Numbered from the stretch's first letter, positions 1 through 12,747 are shown. The stretch: 64,000 nucleotides of DNA from Phlebotomus papatasi (GCF_024763615.1 NC_077222.1:74648001-74712000); one strand, 5' to 3'. Translations and numbers: made by a program. Notes: generated by a model not told the origin, from the sequence alone.

Positions 1-51
1 TGGTGAAAGTCCTTTTTTTTTATAAAGAAGAGACCGATAAAAGTCGATATA

Positions 52-442
52 CAGTAGAGTCTCGCTATAAGCCATCGCTCTGTGTAAATGTACAAAAAGT
101 AGCTCAATAAGATATTCTGTAATAATAATAAGCCATCGCTCTATAGTCCACAATTTATCGACCGCTGATTTCAAAACACTGATATTAAGTTAGGTTATGT
201 TTTTTAAGTATGCGACATGCATAATTATTTTAATATTTTTGGCAAACTTTATTAAGTAGTTGTGATAATTGTGATCCACCATGAAGAGAGCAAGGACAAG
301 TACCACAATCGCAAAGAAAGTGGAAGCCGTCGAGCAATTTCAATACTAAAAATCGTTGATAATTTTAAAAAATTACATGGACTATAGTGCGACCCAAGTG
401 TCAAATTTGAAACCAAATATGGACTATAGCGAGACTCTACTG
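52..442 (+). mobile_element. pogo-like DNA transposon, internally deleted
   Basis: The ends are perfect 18-bp inverted repeats, CAGTAGAGTCTCGCTATA at 52-69 and its complement at 425-442. Each is bordered by the dinucleotide TA (50-51 and 443-444), the target duplication of the Tc1/mariner/pogo group. The interior holds the first codons of a transposase-like frame (281-349), so this is a shortened copy of a once autonomous element rather than an unrelated MITE. A second element with nearly the same ends lies at 38376-38598. What is seen is the repeats, the TA and the short frame; the pogo assignment is inference from end sequence and the N-terminal peptide. Confidence 0.8.
281..349 (+). pseudogene. 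N-terminal stub of a pogo/Tigger-type transposase
   Basis: A 22-codon frame begins MKRARTSTTIAKKVEAVEQ and stops at TAA 347-349. Basic residues followed by a helix of the form (I/L)xxKVExVEQ are typical of the start of the CENP-B-like N-terminal DNA-binding domain of pogo/Tigger transposases. The ATG lies in a good context (CCACCATGA). Everything after the first helix, including the second half of the DNA-binding domain and the DDE catalytic core, is missing, so it cannot encode an active enzyme. It lies inside the inverted-repeat element 52-442. The family call rests on a short match by eye. Confidence 0.55.
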
Positions 443-629
443 TATCGTTTTCAACAATTATCAAAGTATTTTATCCTGTTTAAAAAGGAGGCTTTTCGAA
501 AATCGTTCAAAATAGGCCAAAATTTCAGATTTCAGTTCGTCATTTAAGTAAAATTGATGATCGGCAAATCATCTCTTCGAGTAGTCTTTCTTGTGTTCTA
601 GTCTTCTGAATATAGTGGCTGAAGTACCA

Positions 630-881
630 CACTAAGAAAAATCCGAAAAAGTTTAAATAATATTCCGAAAATGTTAATTTTACCCTGCATTATTGATCCG
701 AAATCGGTGTTAATATTATACTTTTTAGGTGTATTATGGGTTAAAGTTACCCTTTTTCATGTTAATTTTATACTTAAAATGGTGTAAAATTAACATTAAA
801 AAATGTTGATATATTTTTACACCTAAAAAGTGTTAAAGTTACGTGGAAAAAAGTTAATCGAACCCTCTTTTTTTTTCAGTG
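630..881. mobile_element. Possible MITE with CACTRA-like ends
   Basis: The left end reads CACTAAGAAAAAT and the right end, on the other strand, CACTGAAAAAAA. The interior is a set of imperfect repeats around GTTAATTTTA and GTGTTAAAGTTA in both orientations. The inverted repeat is short and no clear target duplication is visible, so the limits are approximate. Confidence 0.35.
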
Positions 882-2289
882 AGGTTCACAAAGCCAATTT
901 CATGAAATTTTGCTTTAATGTTGTTTTTTTGATTTTGGTCCAAAGTGAGCAACTGAGGCAGCCATTGCGTTAAGAGCTTCTTCATACTCAAAAGATGATG
1001 CAAGAGATTGAACGAGTGGCAATATGACATCCTTATGATCTTAGCTGTCTTCCTTGATTTCACTTTAGGATCGTTCAATACAATATAGTTTATTTTTCAA
1101 ATATTTCTGAAATATTGACATTTTTTGGATGGCCATGGCCAGATTATGCAGCGCCATTTTTGTTCGTCGTCCTACCACACCTAAAGCCCGAAAACTAAAT
1201 CTGAATCATCAATCATCCCAATTAATGATGCAGAGTCTAGTTAATAATTATCTATCATAACATTTTATTTAGGTTATCGTTTTCTTTCGTAAATAATAGT
1301 GTTAATCAAAAATCTAAATTTAGAATTTTCTATTTCAAAAAATTACTTAGGCATGTTCCTGTTAAATTTTAACACGTATCATTTGAAAGATGCGTGACTT
1401 GGGTCAACCTACGGACTAATTGAATGACCTGTTTTTGCAAAAATAACTATATGTATTTGTTGTCCAAAGTCTCGGGACAACCAAAGGGAAGTAGAAAAGG
1501 GAGCATCGAGCTATATTTACAGAATTACCTACAGAATCATTTACAGCTAGGAAAATATGTTATGTTGCTCATGTAAGTTTTTATAAAAAAATGTACATAA
1601 CATTATGATATTGTATTTATTTATCAGATATGTATTCAGTCTATTAGTAACAGTATTCTAAACTAACTTAGAGCAGCATGTAATGTGACTGTCGATATGA
1701 AAAGCATTCCTGATAACTGATAATGATAACTCTTCAAAGCTGATAAGCCAAGATCGACTTATTAGAAATGACATTTTAAATGTGTGTCAACCGTGTCAAC
1801 TCGATGCGACTAACACAGAATTAGAATATTGGTATATTGATCCAAACAGATTTTGCAAAGAGTTTAAATTTTTATTAATATTTCAACACCATTATTTGCA
1901 TAAAATCTGAATTAATAACATCTGAAAGTACTCATTAAAATTCACAAAAATTCAAGTCTAAGAAAGTAAACATAATTCAGTTAAATTCCGAAAAACAGAC
2001 TAGCTTTTAACGACTTAAATTAGAAAAGTATGAACATGAACCTTAGCTGCAACGCACTTCAGATGCATTTCTTAGTGTTATGTAAATATAAATAGTTCGT
2101 ATCTTTAGTGATATATTATTTATTATACCAGTACGATGATTTGGGGTTGGGCGGTCTAATAAGCTTAGTAAAAGTTATATATTGATTCCAAAGCTACTTA
2201 TTTTAATTAAAAAATATATAGAAGATTCTACGATCAAAATATAAGTTAAGCACTTTGGTAGAATTTTAACCCATTCGAAGTATTTGAAA
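882..2289. other. No gene recognised
   Basis: AT-rich DNA with only short chance open frames. No splice-flanked coding stretch, RNA gene or repeat I can name. Confidence 0.5.
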
Positions 2290-2419
2290 CAGGGGTGAGC
2301 AAGAACCGTTTGAAACCGAATAAACGTCAAAATATGTTTGTCCAGGTAGCGTTTTGACGATTGACGTACAATTTTCATTTGACTTTTGTTCGGTTTCAAA
2401 CGGTTTTTGCTCACCTCTG
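2290..2419. mobile_element. hAT-type MITE, copy 1
   Basis: A 130-bp near-palindrome whose ends read CAGGGGTGAGCAAGAACCG (left) and, on the complementary strand, CAGAGGTGAGCAAAAACCG (right). It is flanked by a perfect 8-bp direct repeat ATTTGAAA at 2282-2289 and 2420-2427. CAGRG termini and 8-bp target duplications are diagnostic of hAT transposons. Too short to code for a transposase. A relative sits at 43563-43690. Confidence 0.88.
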
Positions 2420-2427
2420 ATTTGAAA

Positions 2428-5400
2428 TTTTGTTTGTATTAGATTTAGATTAGAGTCCCACGTCTCACCTAATGCCACTAATCTAAATCCATTACTTTTA
2501 TTACCGGTAATGTAAGTAAATTATATGAAGGTTATGCAGATAAATGCTTCATCATCGCAACTAAAATAAAATATTATGTCGGAGACAAACGCAATACGTG
2601 TATGTAAAAAAGCCTTTAAAGCTCAAACGCACTGGGTTAATTTAAATACAGAAATTCTTATATAACATTACCCTACTTCATATTTTGCTCTGTAATGTCT
2701 AACATAATTGTAAAATTTTTCTTCACACTTTACTCTGTATATTGTATATATTATAAGTATATCCACAATGTGGTATATAGGACATAATACACATTTTCTT
2801 TGATGCACAACAAATTCAATTTCAGCTTTATTTTATCGAAATGGAACACGTGCATTTGGCACATTATTCAATTTTCCACAATAATGCATTCTCACAAATC
2901 TATTATAAAGACAATAATAGAATAATAGGTGAAAAAGTATTTTAGTAATCAAAAACATTTGATTACAAAAAAAATGTATTTTAAAATAATCCACAAAAGA
3001 GATTGTAAAATAAGTGCAAATTTCAGTTTTAGAGAAAAATACAATGATTCTTTAAAATTATAATGCACACAAGTTAAAACGAAATTTTTAGCGGTTTTAA
3101 AATAAGACAGTTTCGAGTAATCGAAATAATCGAGTTTCATTCTATCTTAAGAAACACTCGGAGATTCTTAAGATTCTTCCATCTATTGTAAATTATATAC
3201 TGTTATTACAAAACACAGTTTACTTAATGCATGTTGGTAGTGATTTTTTTTACTTAAAAATTCAATAAAATTGATAGAAATATATCTCTAAAATTTTTGT
3301 GAACAACCCTAACGTGGTGAAAACTTTCTCAAATTTCATGAATAATAAACAGTCAATTATTCGAAAAGAACAATTTCATAACTTTCTTTAACCCCCCATT
3401 ATGTATTCACAAGAATATTTATTGATTGCCAGGCAGAGAATTTTAACGGGAGAAGCGGAAGTATAAACATCTTTCTTTATCATCTATAACGTTAATGAAA
3501 GAAAATTGAAGCTGCAGAAAAGAGTATCATTTTATGGGAATCATTAATGGAAGTGGAAATGAGTAGGATGAATACAGTTTAATCTCATTATGTTCGAAGA
3601 GAATCGGTCATCTCATAGGAAATTCAATATTCAAACAATTATAAAAGATAAAAGCTAATTGCATACAGAGTTTGGAAGACACTCAAGTTCTCGAGAAACG
3701 TTCAACAATAAAAATTGTACCTATGATGCATTCGAGAATTAGAGAATTCTATGAAAATCCGTGAAAATTAAATTACTAAAAATAATTATTAATTTGAAAA
3801 CTGAAAAAATACGTGCTATAATTGAACTGCAATTTATAGAGTTATACAGACGAGGTGTATTGTAAGTAAGGTTAATTTTTATTTTTTTCGAAAAATATTT
3901 CTTTATTCAACAAAATCTGTCTTGTCCCCTTTAAAGTAATTCCCCTCAGATATAACACTTACGCTTGAGCTTTTTTCAATCTTTGAAGTCTTTCTGATAA
4001 GCGCATTTTGATATGGATTTGAACTCTACCAACGATGTGGTCTTTTCCTCCTAAATGACAACAAAACACTATTTTTTAGGGTTCCTTCAGTTCTGAGAAC
4101 AGAATAAAGTCCTTGGCGACCAATTTCGGTAAAAACAGTGGCTAAGGTGTGATTACGGAGTTGGTTTTGAGCAAAAAATCACGAACAAACACGAATGTGT
4201 GAACAAACTTTCGAAGTAAACTTAGATTCCACAAGTTTCATGCCCAAAAAAACCCAAAAAAAAATTACATTTCATGAATCAACTGGTATATCGATATCTT
4301 CAGAAACTTTTTTTAAAAGTGATCTGGAAATTTCCCATAACAATTTTCCTCATTGTTTCAACGTTTTCATCGGTTTTTGAGATCCAGGGCGATCATCGTT
4401 ATTTGCATGTTCTAGGCGTTTTTTGAAGAGCTTAGACTACTTATACATTTTTTTTGCTCAAAATAGTCTCACTAAATACCATAGTTAACATTTCAAGTGC
4501 GTTGGAACGTTTTTTAATTGTATTTTTTCTCACAAATTTTAGAACAGCTTTATTTATACATTTTTTCAATAGCAAAAAAATCTCCAAGAACACTAAAATT
4601 GGTCTAATATTTGTACATATAAAACACTAACTAAAAATGCTAAATGGCTGATTGTGTCAGCACATGTTATAGGGACATGTAGACCAACATAAAAATAAAA
4701 AAAGCTAGAAGAGAATGTACTTATCCCTCAACATTTGAAAATTCACCTTACTTTTTGAACAGACCTCTCGTAATATTGGTAACATGAAATATTCATTAGT
4801 TATTTGTTCATCAAATACTTATTCAGTAATAAATTCATATATTCGAATTTGTAATATTCCCTTAATTTTATGAATATTGGCATTATTCTTCAAGCTTTAA
4901 ACGCTCTAAGCCAACGAGGAATCTGCCGGTCCGATTAATTGTAGAACGAAACACTATTTCCCTTTTTAGTATCAGAAAGAACCAAGTGTAAAAAATATGA
5001 AGAAAAATTATAGCTAAATGTATAATAATGCACCACTACATTGTGCCATTTGTGAAATAGAAAGTTACATATCTAAGCACACAATAAAACATTTTTACTG
5101 TCAATTTATGGAAATGCCAAGGGAAATGCAAAAATTGAATTATGAAAAATCCAGGCTACAAAGTAATTTCACATATAAAAAGTATTTAGAAATACCAGTA
5201 AAATAGAAAAAAATATAACAATAATTTAATGTAACTGAAGATATGAGAGATAATAATTTAAAGTAAAATATTTGAGGACATTTAGACTTTAACTGATATT
5301 TTCAAATCCTCAAAAAAAATCAATTTAAAACGTTTTTAATTCTCTATCATTTTACATCGGGTGTTAGCACTTTTGACTAATTTTAACTCTTGCAAACATT

Positions 5401-6135
5401 CAAAGAACCAATCACAAACTCCTGACACCTCTTCCGCGAATCAGTTTTCACAATGGGCCAAAGATAGAAAATTGTGACAATAGTGGCTGTCAAGGAAAAT
5501 GTTTTATGTTATGCATAAAACAAAATATGTAGAACAGCAAATAAAAGTCAATATTCCACTAAGTTTATCTTGAAACATCCGGGAAATATATTGTGTTATA
5601 TTCATACATTTTTAGGAGTAGGTAGACAAGACTTAGAGGATTTTCTAGGACATTATCCTCATTGTCAATTCGGTACACAAACACTAAAACAGAAAGCTAC
5701 TACGTTATACAAGGTAAAGCCGCCTCCCGGAATCCATCGACAAAATTGAGACACTAACCAATATTAGATTGTTATAACTAATATTAGAGTGCCAAATTTG
5801 GAACCTCGCTCCATCAGGTTAGTAATGTGATAGATTCTATTTCGTGCTTCCATAACCAGGACGCATTTTCATGAAATATCGAGACTCGTAAGATTCAAGA
5901 CAAAGTTTTACGGTATATTTGTAACGCAATAAAAACGTTCGATCCAGTAAAGAAAGTAGTATAGAACACAATTCTTTAACTCTTTCTTCTTTTGAGATCC
6001 TGGGAACCCAAGAAGAAAACAATTGTGTTGAGTAATTTAAAATATTAAAAATTTTGGTTTTGGTGGATAATGAACAAAGTAAAACGACATTCATATCTAA
6101 GATAATTTTTGCAACCATCTAGCTAATTCTTGGAA
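2428..6135. other. No gene recognised
   Basis: AT-rich sequence with short chance frames only. It probably contains decayed repeats, but I could not pair any ends convincingly. Confidence 0.45.
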
Positions 6136-6960
6136 CACTTATTAAAAGCGGTTATTCTGGTACGCGTATTCTCGCAATCAGTAATGAATCGGTTGTAAAC
6201 CGATAAGTAATTTCTGTCCGAAAATAAATTCTATTACTCTTAAAACTATTTTGGGGGATCTTTTGAGTGATTTATGAATCAGCTTAAATCGGTTAACTCT
6301 CTAACGGGTAAGACCGCCTCCAGGCGGTCTTCACAAAAATCACATTTACAGCGACAATAAAGGTTTTATTTATTTAAAAGCGCTATAGTGTCCTCGGTAA
6401 TAGTCTTATAAACATCTCTTGAAAGTTTGAACTCATTTTGACTCTTCGTTTTGTTGCTATTCTCAGTTTTGTGTGACAGGTCAGAGAAAAAGCAACAAAA
6501 AATATTTGTGCAAAAAAACTCATTTTAAATTTCCATAAAAAATACCGATTTAAAGTTATCTGATTAAAATAAATTTATATTTTACTGAAAGATATGTAAT
6601 TCTACTTTGTATATTTTATTTAAAAAATTTGAGAAAACTAAAAATGTGAATTTTAGAAGCAAAAAGAGTTTCAAAAAATTTTTATATTTTCTCACCTAGC
6701 GCCTAAACTAAAAAAGATAATGAAGAATGGATGGTTTTTTCGACTTTATTGGATCATAATTATTCTAGAAAACATTGTTTTCGAACTTTTTTCGCATATT
6801 ATAGAAAACACCGTTAGAGGATTAAGAGCCGGTAAACGGTAAATGATGCGAATGAAGGGACTATTTGATGTGAATGTTAAAAAGTCAAAGTTTTGTACAA
6901 CATTCACTTGTATTCTATGCAGTTTGTGGAATAATTTTGAAGTGATAGGTTATGAATCGG
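6136..6960. repeat. Dispersed repeat R, copy 1 (uninterrupted)
   Basis: Shares two separated blocks with 57240-57930: a left block rich in AATCGGTT/ACCGGT motifs ending in a GAAAATAAATTCTATTACTC stretch near 6220-6240, and a right block containing GTAAACGGTAAATGATGCGA near 6831-6850. The order and orientation match in both copies. No open frame is shared. The type of element is unknown. This copy lacks the 219-bp insert present in the other. Confidence 0.6.
6310..6331. repeat. Perfect GC-rich hairpin
   Basis: A 10-bp stem, AAGACCGCCT pairing with AGGCGGTCTT, around a CC loop, inside dispersed repeat R. Stands out from AT-rich surroundings. No function assigned. Confidence 0.6.
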
Positions 6961-7380
6961 TAATGAACCGGTTATAGACTAATAATTCAGTTTTGTTTCT
7001 TAAACCAGTTCAGTTACTACCCTATTTTTATAAATCCTTTAATTGTATTATAAATCGATACAAAATCGGTCGCGAAAATAAACAATTAAAACTGGTGCAG
7101 AGGAAAAACTGCAAAATATTCTAACTCATGAGTATGAGTCTTTTACTTACGATTTGAACTACTAAGCAACTTTATTAGTTTAAAAAAAATTGATAATGCT
7201 TTTGGAGTTCACAATTAGGAGAATTTTCCAAAATTAGGACGTTTTGCAAACCTATGGCAATTATTACAGAAACCGATATTCCCAAATATTCTATTTTATT
7301 ATAAAAAATACTTTGTAATGAAATACTCGCATTTATGTTCAATATAAATTAACATTGAGATTTTCTATCAAATATAATTA

Positions 7381-7597
7381 GGGGAAAGTGCCTATGCTTC
7401 GTACGATACCAAGTTTCGTAATAACTAAATTTTTCCTATGTTTCTCAATAAATGTGACTCATCGCATCCATATTTTAAAAACTAGAGGAAAGCGCCTACT
7501 TTTTAAAAGATATTGCGAAGTCACATTAATTGAAAAACATAGGAAAAATTTAGTCATTGCAAAGCTTGAGATCGCACGAAGCACGGGCATTTTCCCC
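7381..7597. mobile_element. TA-flanked GGGGA MITE, copy a
   Basis: The left end GGGGAAAGTGCC pairs with GGCATTTTCCCC at the right, and TA borders both sides (7379-7380 and 7598-7599). Inside, the arms keep pairing in blocks: GAAGTCACATTAATTG and AAACATAGGAAAAATTTAG on the right match left-arm complements. It encodes no transposase; the open frame across it is a by-product of the hairpin. Confidence 0.75.
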
Positions 7598-7706
7598 TAC
7601 TTACTATACAAGTAAATTTAGAGGAATAAGTAGCAAAAGTGAGGTCACACTATTACAAAAGCTTATGAATTATGTCATGGACTGAATTACTGCAGAGATA
7701 ACTCAC

Positions 7707-8044
7707 CTTGGTACTGACGATGAGGGTACATCGAGGCTCCCAGACGTGTCACTACCGGCATGTGAGAGGTGGCCACTATGGGCATGATGGGTTTCTTTAG
7801 AGGCACCGTGACTATGGTGGACTGGCGTTGCCGACCCGCCGGAAATCGCACTGCCACCATGTAGCAAGTCTTGTGGCTGCTTGGCACTGCTACTGGAGCC
7901 GTGACGCTTGAGCCCTCCAGGTGCACCAATATGAGCACCATGTTTCGAAGGCGGTGGATGGTGCTTTAGAGTCTGATGTGCTCCCTTCCCACTTCCTGTC
8001 TGCTCCTCATCACTCTCCTCCTCTGATGAGCTTGGATCGATCAT
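7707..8044 (-). CDS. First coding exon of an unidentified Ser/His-rich protein
   Basis: Reading leftward from the ATG at 8044, 112 codons plus 2 bases run to a strong splice donor, CCAAG|GTGAGT, at 7707/7706. The peptide starts MIDPSSSEEESDEEQTGSGK, an acidic Ser/Glu patch, followed by a His/Pro region (LKHHPPPSKHGAHIG), a Ser run and a His/Ser/Gly-rich tail (HHSHGASKETHHAHSGHL). It has no predicted fold, membrane segment or signal peptide. The exon is clearly less AT-rich than its surroundings, and its continuous frame and composition differ from chance frames nearby. The exon ends in phase 2, so the next exon lies at lower coordinates, probably outside the window. I do not recognise the protein. 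It could be the disordered N terminus of a signalling or scaffold protein. Confidence 0.68.
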
Positions 8045-8300
8045 GTCTCCGCACTCACACTATGTTCACAATTTTCACCAACGACACTCCTTCCGTGGCT
8101 CTTGGGGAGTGGATTTTGTATATAGGCTTTCCGGTGGTGGTGCTCAATTCCACCGATGTATTCGGCAGTGCCTATTTATTCCAAGTTCACCGTAAAATGC
8201 AGCAATATTTTGTCTATCTCACATATACGCGAAAATATTTGCACACAGGACTATACTCAATCCAATGGCACTTTCTGGTCTGAAAATGGAACAATAAAAG
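8045..8300 (-). promoter_or_regulatory. Probable 5' UTR and proximal promoter of the 7707-8044 exon
   Basis: Minus-strand DNA just upstream of the ATG stays less AT-rich than average for about 200 bases. A TATATA sequence at about 8118-8124 (minus strand reads CCTATATACAAA) lies some 75 bases from the start codon, a plausible TATA position. In AT-rich DNA such a match is easily chance, and no initiator was confirmed. Confidence 0.3.
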
Positions 8301-9899
8301 AGATGAATGAATAAATAGGAAAAATCCACAGTGGAATTATATTGGAGTGGCAGGAAAAAAAATCACAAGCAATTTCCAATTCTATCGTGGGTATTCCCAC
8401 ATCCGTTCTTGTTCCCCCAAACATTTTTCCATGGAAAATGCTAATGAACAAGAAATGACAACGAAAAAGACGTGAAAAAGATAAAAGAAACAGGAACTAA
8501 TCTACATATTTACGTCCATAGTATAATAATATTTTTGGTTCTCATATCAAATAATATAACTTTTGTTCTATTTTTGACTTTTCTGCTTCCTTTTCGTTTC
8601 TTTCATCATATTTTTGCGTCTATCTGCAGTTTCTCAAGAACTATCGACCTTGGGAATTGTTTGTTTCACATTAAATTGCTCTGTTTTCATGAAATTTTGG
8701 AACTTTCGGACTTTTGAGTTCCAACTACGAAAAGTTTGGTTGTCAGAATTTCTAAGATATATTGCCCAAACAACCGAGATTTTAACAGAAATCGATTATA
8801 TGATTTATATTATAGATTTTGGGTATACACAATATTACTATATGGCACTTTTGACGAAAGAGATAAAAATAATTGCACAGAATTTGTCTTGAAGCAATAT
8901 AATTCCATTCAGTAAAAAGAAAGTAAAAGAAAAACCCAGAAAAAGACGTCCTTTTCAATCGCTTTTTCTTGGACATTTTGTAACTTCCGCCAACATAAGT
9001 CTCATGTAGCGTTTGATATTGGCACGTCTTATGAAATATACTTTAATATAATATGAGTGACTCAAACCACGTTAATTGCTTAAAATAACTGCTTTCATTT
9101 TTCACTTCCTCCACCACTATATAATTTTAATTAAATGACATCCTCAATAATTTATATCGCCGAGAAAATAAATTGACAGAATAATAAGGATCTTAATTGA
9201 ATTTATAGGACTTAACAGCCAGTAACGAGTGACGAAGAAAATTATCAATTAATACTCCTAGACAGTATTAAAAAGATTTAAAGTGAGTCATCTTGTAGCA
9301 AACTCATTTCTATGATTTGCAAAAAAAAATTCTGAAAAATTATCACCTCAATCGCTTCATGAATTTCATGATGATGAAAAAAAAAGAGAATTTTGGAGTG
9401 GGTGAAACAACTTTTCCCGTCTGCTTCCAAATCACTTCAAAAATGAACCAATATTGAGCCTTCTTATCTGATTGAAAATTTAATGAGGCTCAATCACAAA
9501 TTCACCAGATCCAAATTTAGCGATGGATTTATGAGCTTATCATCAAATTCATGATTTCACTTTTTCTTATTTTTCGTGATTTTTCAAAATGTATGCTAAT
9601 ATGTCATCGGGAGAAGAAAACTTTTAACCGCTCATATGACGCTTTAATAGACTTTTTATTTATGATGGGGAAAAAATTGGTGAAAATTTTGATGGATGAC
9701 TCTGAGGAAGTAGGAAAGTGCTATAAAACCACTTTGTCAAGTAAATTCAATTACACCTGATATTTTCTTGATTAACCCAAAATTAAGTTTGAAAAATTAT
9801 ATATGAATTATTAAATAAAAAAAGATTCTTCAAAGAATATTTTGAAACCAATTACCATTATTACAAATTCATAAAATAATTTTAAACAAATGAACAGTA
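8301..9899. other. No gene recognised
   Basis: AT-rich, with overlapping chance frames around 8470-8890 that have no coding-like composition or splice context. Confidence 0.45.
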
Positions 9900-10110
9900 G
9901 GGGAGGATGGGGAAATTGTACGCACTTAACCTTTTTCAAGATTTATTCGCTAAACGAATATGAGTCAGTATTCAAATAAATTAAACCTGTTAATTCCTCT
10001 TGGGTATTGGTTATCTCAAAATAAATAGCACAATTTCTAGATAATCATTTATTATCCCAAAAATGTTTATTTTTTAAAGTAATGCATGCGTGAATTGCCC
10101 CACCTTTCCC
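9900..10110. mobile_element. TA-flanked GGGGA MITE, copy b
   Basis: Left end GGGGAGGATGGGGAAATT, right end AATTGCCCCACCTTTCCC, with TA on both sides (9898-9899, 10111-10112). About 211 bp, no coding capacity. Confidence 0.7.
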
Positions 10111-11530
10111 TACAAAATTAGATTTGGTCAGAATAAGTCAAATTTAAGCAGTCTTCAATTTAGAATTTTAAAAACAGTATAACTATCCAGAAAGTTTTGG
10201 CAAACTATCACCTATAACCATCATCATATTACCTATAATCATCTTAGATGTTTCTTTTTCTAAAGTTTTAAGTAAGCTGTAATGGTAGACATGGAAATAA
10301 TTTACTTTCACAATCACGAATTTTTGTAATGATAATGATTCATTTTCTTTAGATTTCTAAAGGGAATACAAATATTACGTAATCCAAAGTAATTTATATC
10401 GAAACATCAATGCCTTATTGCTCACTAAAGATTAATTCCACTCTTGGTGGCTAAAAATTAAGAGCAAAAATTGTAAAATTAAAGTCAATTTCATATTACG
10501 TAGTGATTAGGTAAGAAAATGTCAAAAGAAAAAAGGACATTACTGAGGAAAATCTTTAGTAAAGGATTTCGAAAGGTATAATGAAAGCAAAGTTTCACAG
10601 AATTATAGCCTAATTTCCGTTTCACTACAGTGTGATTTTGACAAATCACAGATCAGAGCTCAATGTGAATTAAATTACTGCTTTATGAGCTTTCTCCTTA
10701 ATTTTCCACATACTAATTGTATTTTGATTAATCTGACTTAGCAAATAAATTGAACCTAAATTCGTTATCGTAGAGAAAATGTTATAAAATTGTTTTTTTT
10801 TTTATATCACAATATTATATGCAACTGAGAAATAAATAGAATCAAGTTTCCTGGAGTTGGAAATCTGTTTTGCCAGAAAATGTTTTAAATTAAATTTAAA
10901 ATGTTGCATGCAAACTGATTGTGTGGTATCGTGAAACTATATAACGAGCGAAAATCGCTTTACCTCTTCTCTCACAAATTGTAGTAATGGTGAAAATAAG
11001 TGGAAAGAGTCCAATTATTAAAAATTTGCTGTGTAGGTCGCTTTTCCCACTTCACACTTCAAAAATGAGACTATTAACCATGATTATTCTAACTAAAAGA
11101 TTCAATCTATTGAGTTTCAATTACATACCCGCGTCAGTAAAAAAGAAAATAAAAAAGGAAAAATTAGTGATATAATCCTAGATTAGCTTATTGCAGATGA
11201 GATTCTCAATGTGAGTAAATTCAAATTGCATACAAATTCAATTTGGAGATGAAGTTGGGTTGGGAGATGTTATGCAGTAAGATTTAAATCAAATTTCTAA
11301 AATAAATGCAAATTTTGTATTTAAACCAAAATATTTAGGATTTGGATAAACTAGAAAGATGATATATGAGTTACATAATGTAGATCAGAATATCCTCTAT
11401 AATTTTGTTGAAAAACTTGATATTTTCCTATCGTTTTATTTAAGCTCAGATATTTAATGTTTATTTGTTTTCGAACTTGTTTTTCTTTTTTGACCAAAGT
11501 GTCCCAAATGTCTATGACGAACTTAAACTA

Positions 11531-11693
11531 AGGGGAGGAAGGGGCTACATTGATATACGATTTTTCGCATATTTTGAAAGGAAACTATGCTTTAACGTAA
11601 GATAGGCAAAACAATTGTAGATTTAACTTAAATTATGATAAAGCCCACTTTTCTTTAGAAAGCCCCACAATCAAAAGTAGCCCCACCTCCCCC
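11531..11693. mobile_element. TA-flanked GGGGA MITE, copy c
   Basis: Left end AGGGGAGGAAGGGGCTAC pairs with GTAGCCCCACCTCCCCC at the right. TA lies on both sides (11529-11530, 11694-11695). About 163 bp. Confidence 0.7.
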
Positions 11694-11940
11694 TATGTCA
11701 AAAAGAATTTTGTGAGACATAACTTTTCAACTGTTTAAAAAAAAACCTACTTTAAGTGACGTCGTGGAGTAGAAACAGCCACATCAGTACCTGAGTATTT
11801 TCACAGCGTTATTGTGGATAACTTTTTTTTTTGTTTGATAAGATAAAGTACAGCTATAACATACTAAGATGTCAGCTTGATTCATACCATAAAAACAGAG
11901 CTTATTGGCTTGGAAAATTGGTGAATTTTCTTTTTAATTA

Positions 11941-12622
11941 CACTCTTAGAAAAGTTTAGACGTGATTACTAATGAAAATAAGTTGTTCGGGCGATTATTA
12001 TCAAATCTATTTAAAACAGTTCTTATATTCTTAAAACATTATACTCATAATAAATTTATTAGTAGTGAGAATATAAGACAATATTTACGTGGATAAGTTG
12101 CGGCAATTATTTCATAATGCTTTCATACAATTATATTTGCTTGTGTTAATTAAATGAAATCATTATCCCAACTAATATTGATCACTAATTCCTTTTAGTT
12201 CTCACAACCAATGTAAATAGATGGGCCTATATTTTCATAAAGTTATGACTACTTTTCCAATAGTAAAGAGTGGTTTTTATTTTAGTAATGCGTTGAAGCT
12301 CTTTCGAATTTTAAGCAACTAATAAGAAATATGCATCACAATGAATGCTATATAGTAACCACAACTAATATGATATAGTTATTACAGCCAATAAGATGGG
12401 TATCAACCCCATTTATTTAGTAATTGGAACTAATATGTTATAGTACCCATTACTATTTTGATTTAGTTGTGATAACTAAATGAAAAGGATACTTTAACTA
12501 ACTGTGGTCAACTATTTAATTTAGTTACCCAAACTAAATATATAGTTGGGTCTATATTTACTATATTTTATAGTTCTAATAACTGCATATGAGCTTGTAC
12601 GAACTAATTTTTTCTAAGAGTG
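11941..12622. mobile_element. Non-autonomous element with CACTCTTAGAAAA ends
   Basis: CACTCTTAGAAAA at 11941 is matched by TTTTTCTAAGAGTG ending at 12622, with TA on each side (11939-11940, 12623-12624). The roughly 680-bp interior lacks a transposase and is filled with variants of AACTAATATGNTATAGT in both orientations (for example near 12363 and 12427), with related ACTAAAT/ATTTAGT blocks. The internal repetition suggests growth by duplication within the element. Confidence 0.6.
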
Positions 12623-12747
12623 TATAATAATAGTGTGTACCCTCTGTGGTTTTACGAACTTTCGATGCTAATAGGATATGTGACATTTTACGAGATCTTT
12701 ATAACAGAGTTAAAGCCATTTTAAGAAAAAATAGTGATAAGATCAGA

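Noticed and set aside
7921..8283. A plus-strand frame of 120 codons opposite the Ser/His-rich exon
   Set aside because: Antisense shadow of the better supported minus-strand exon and its leader; composition and splice donor favour the minus strand.
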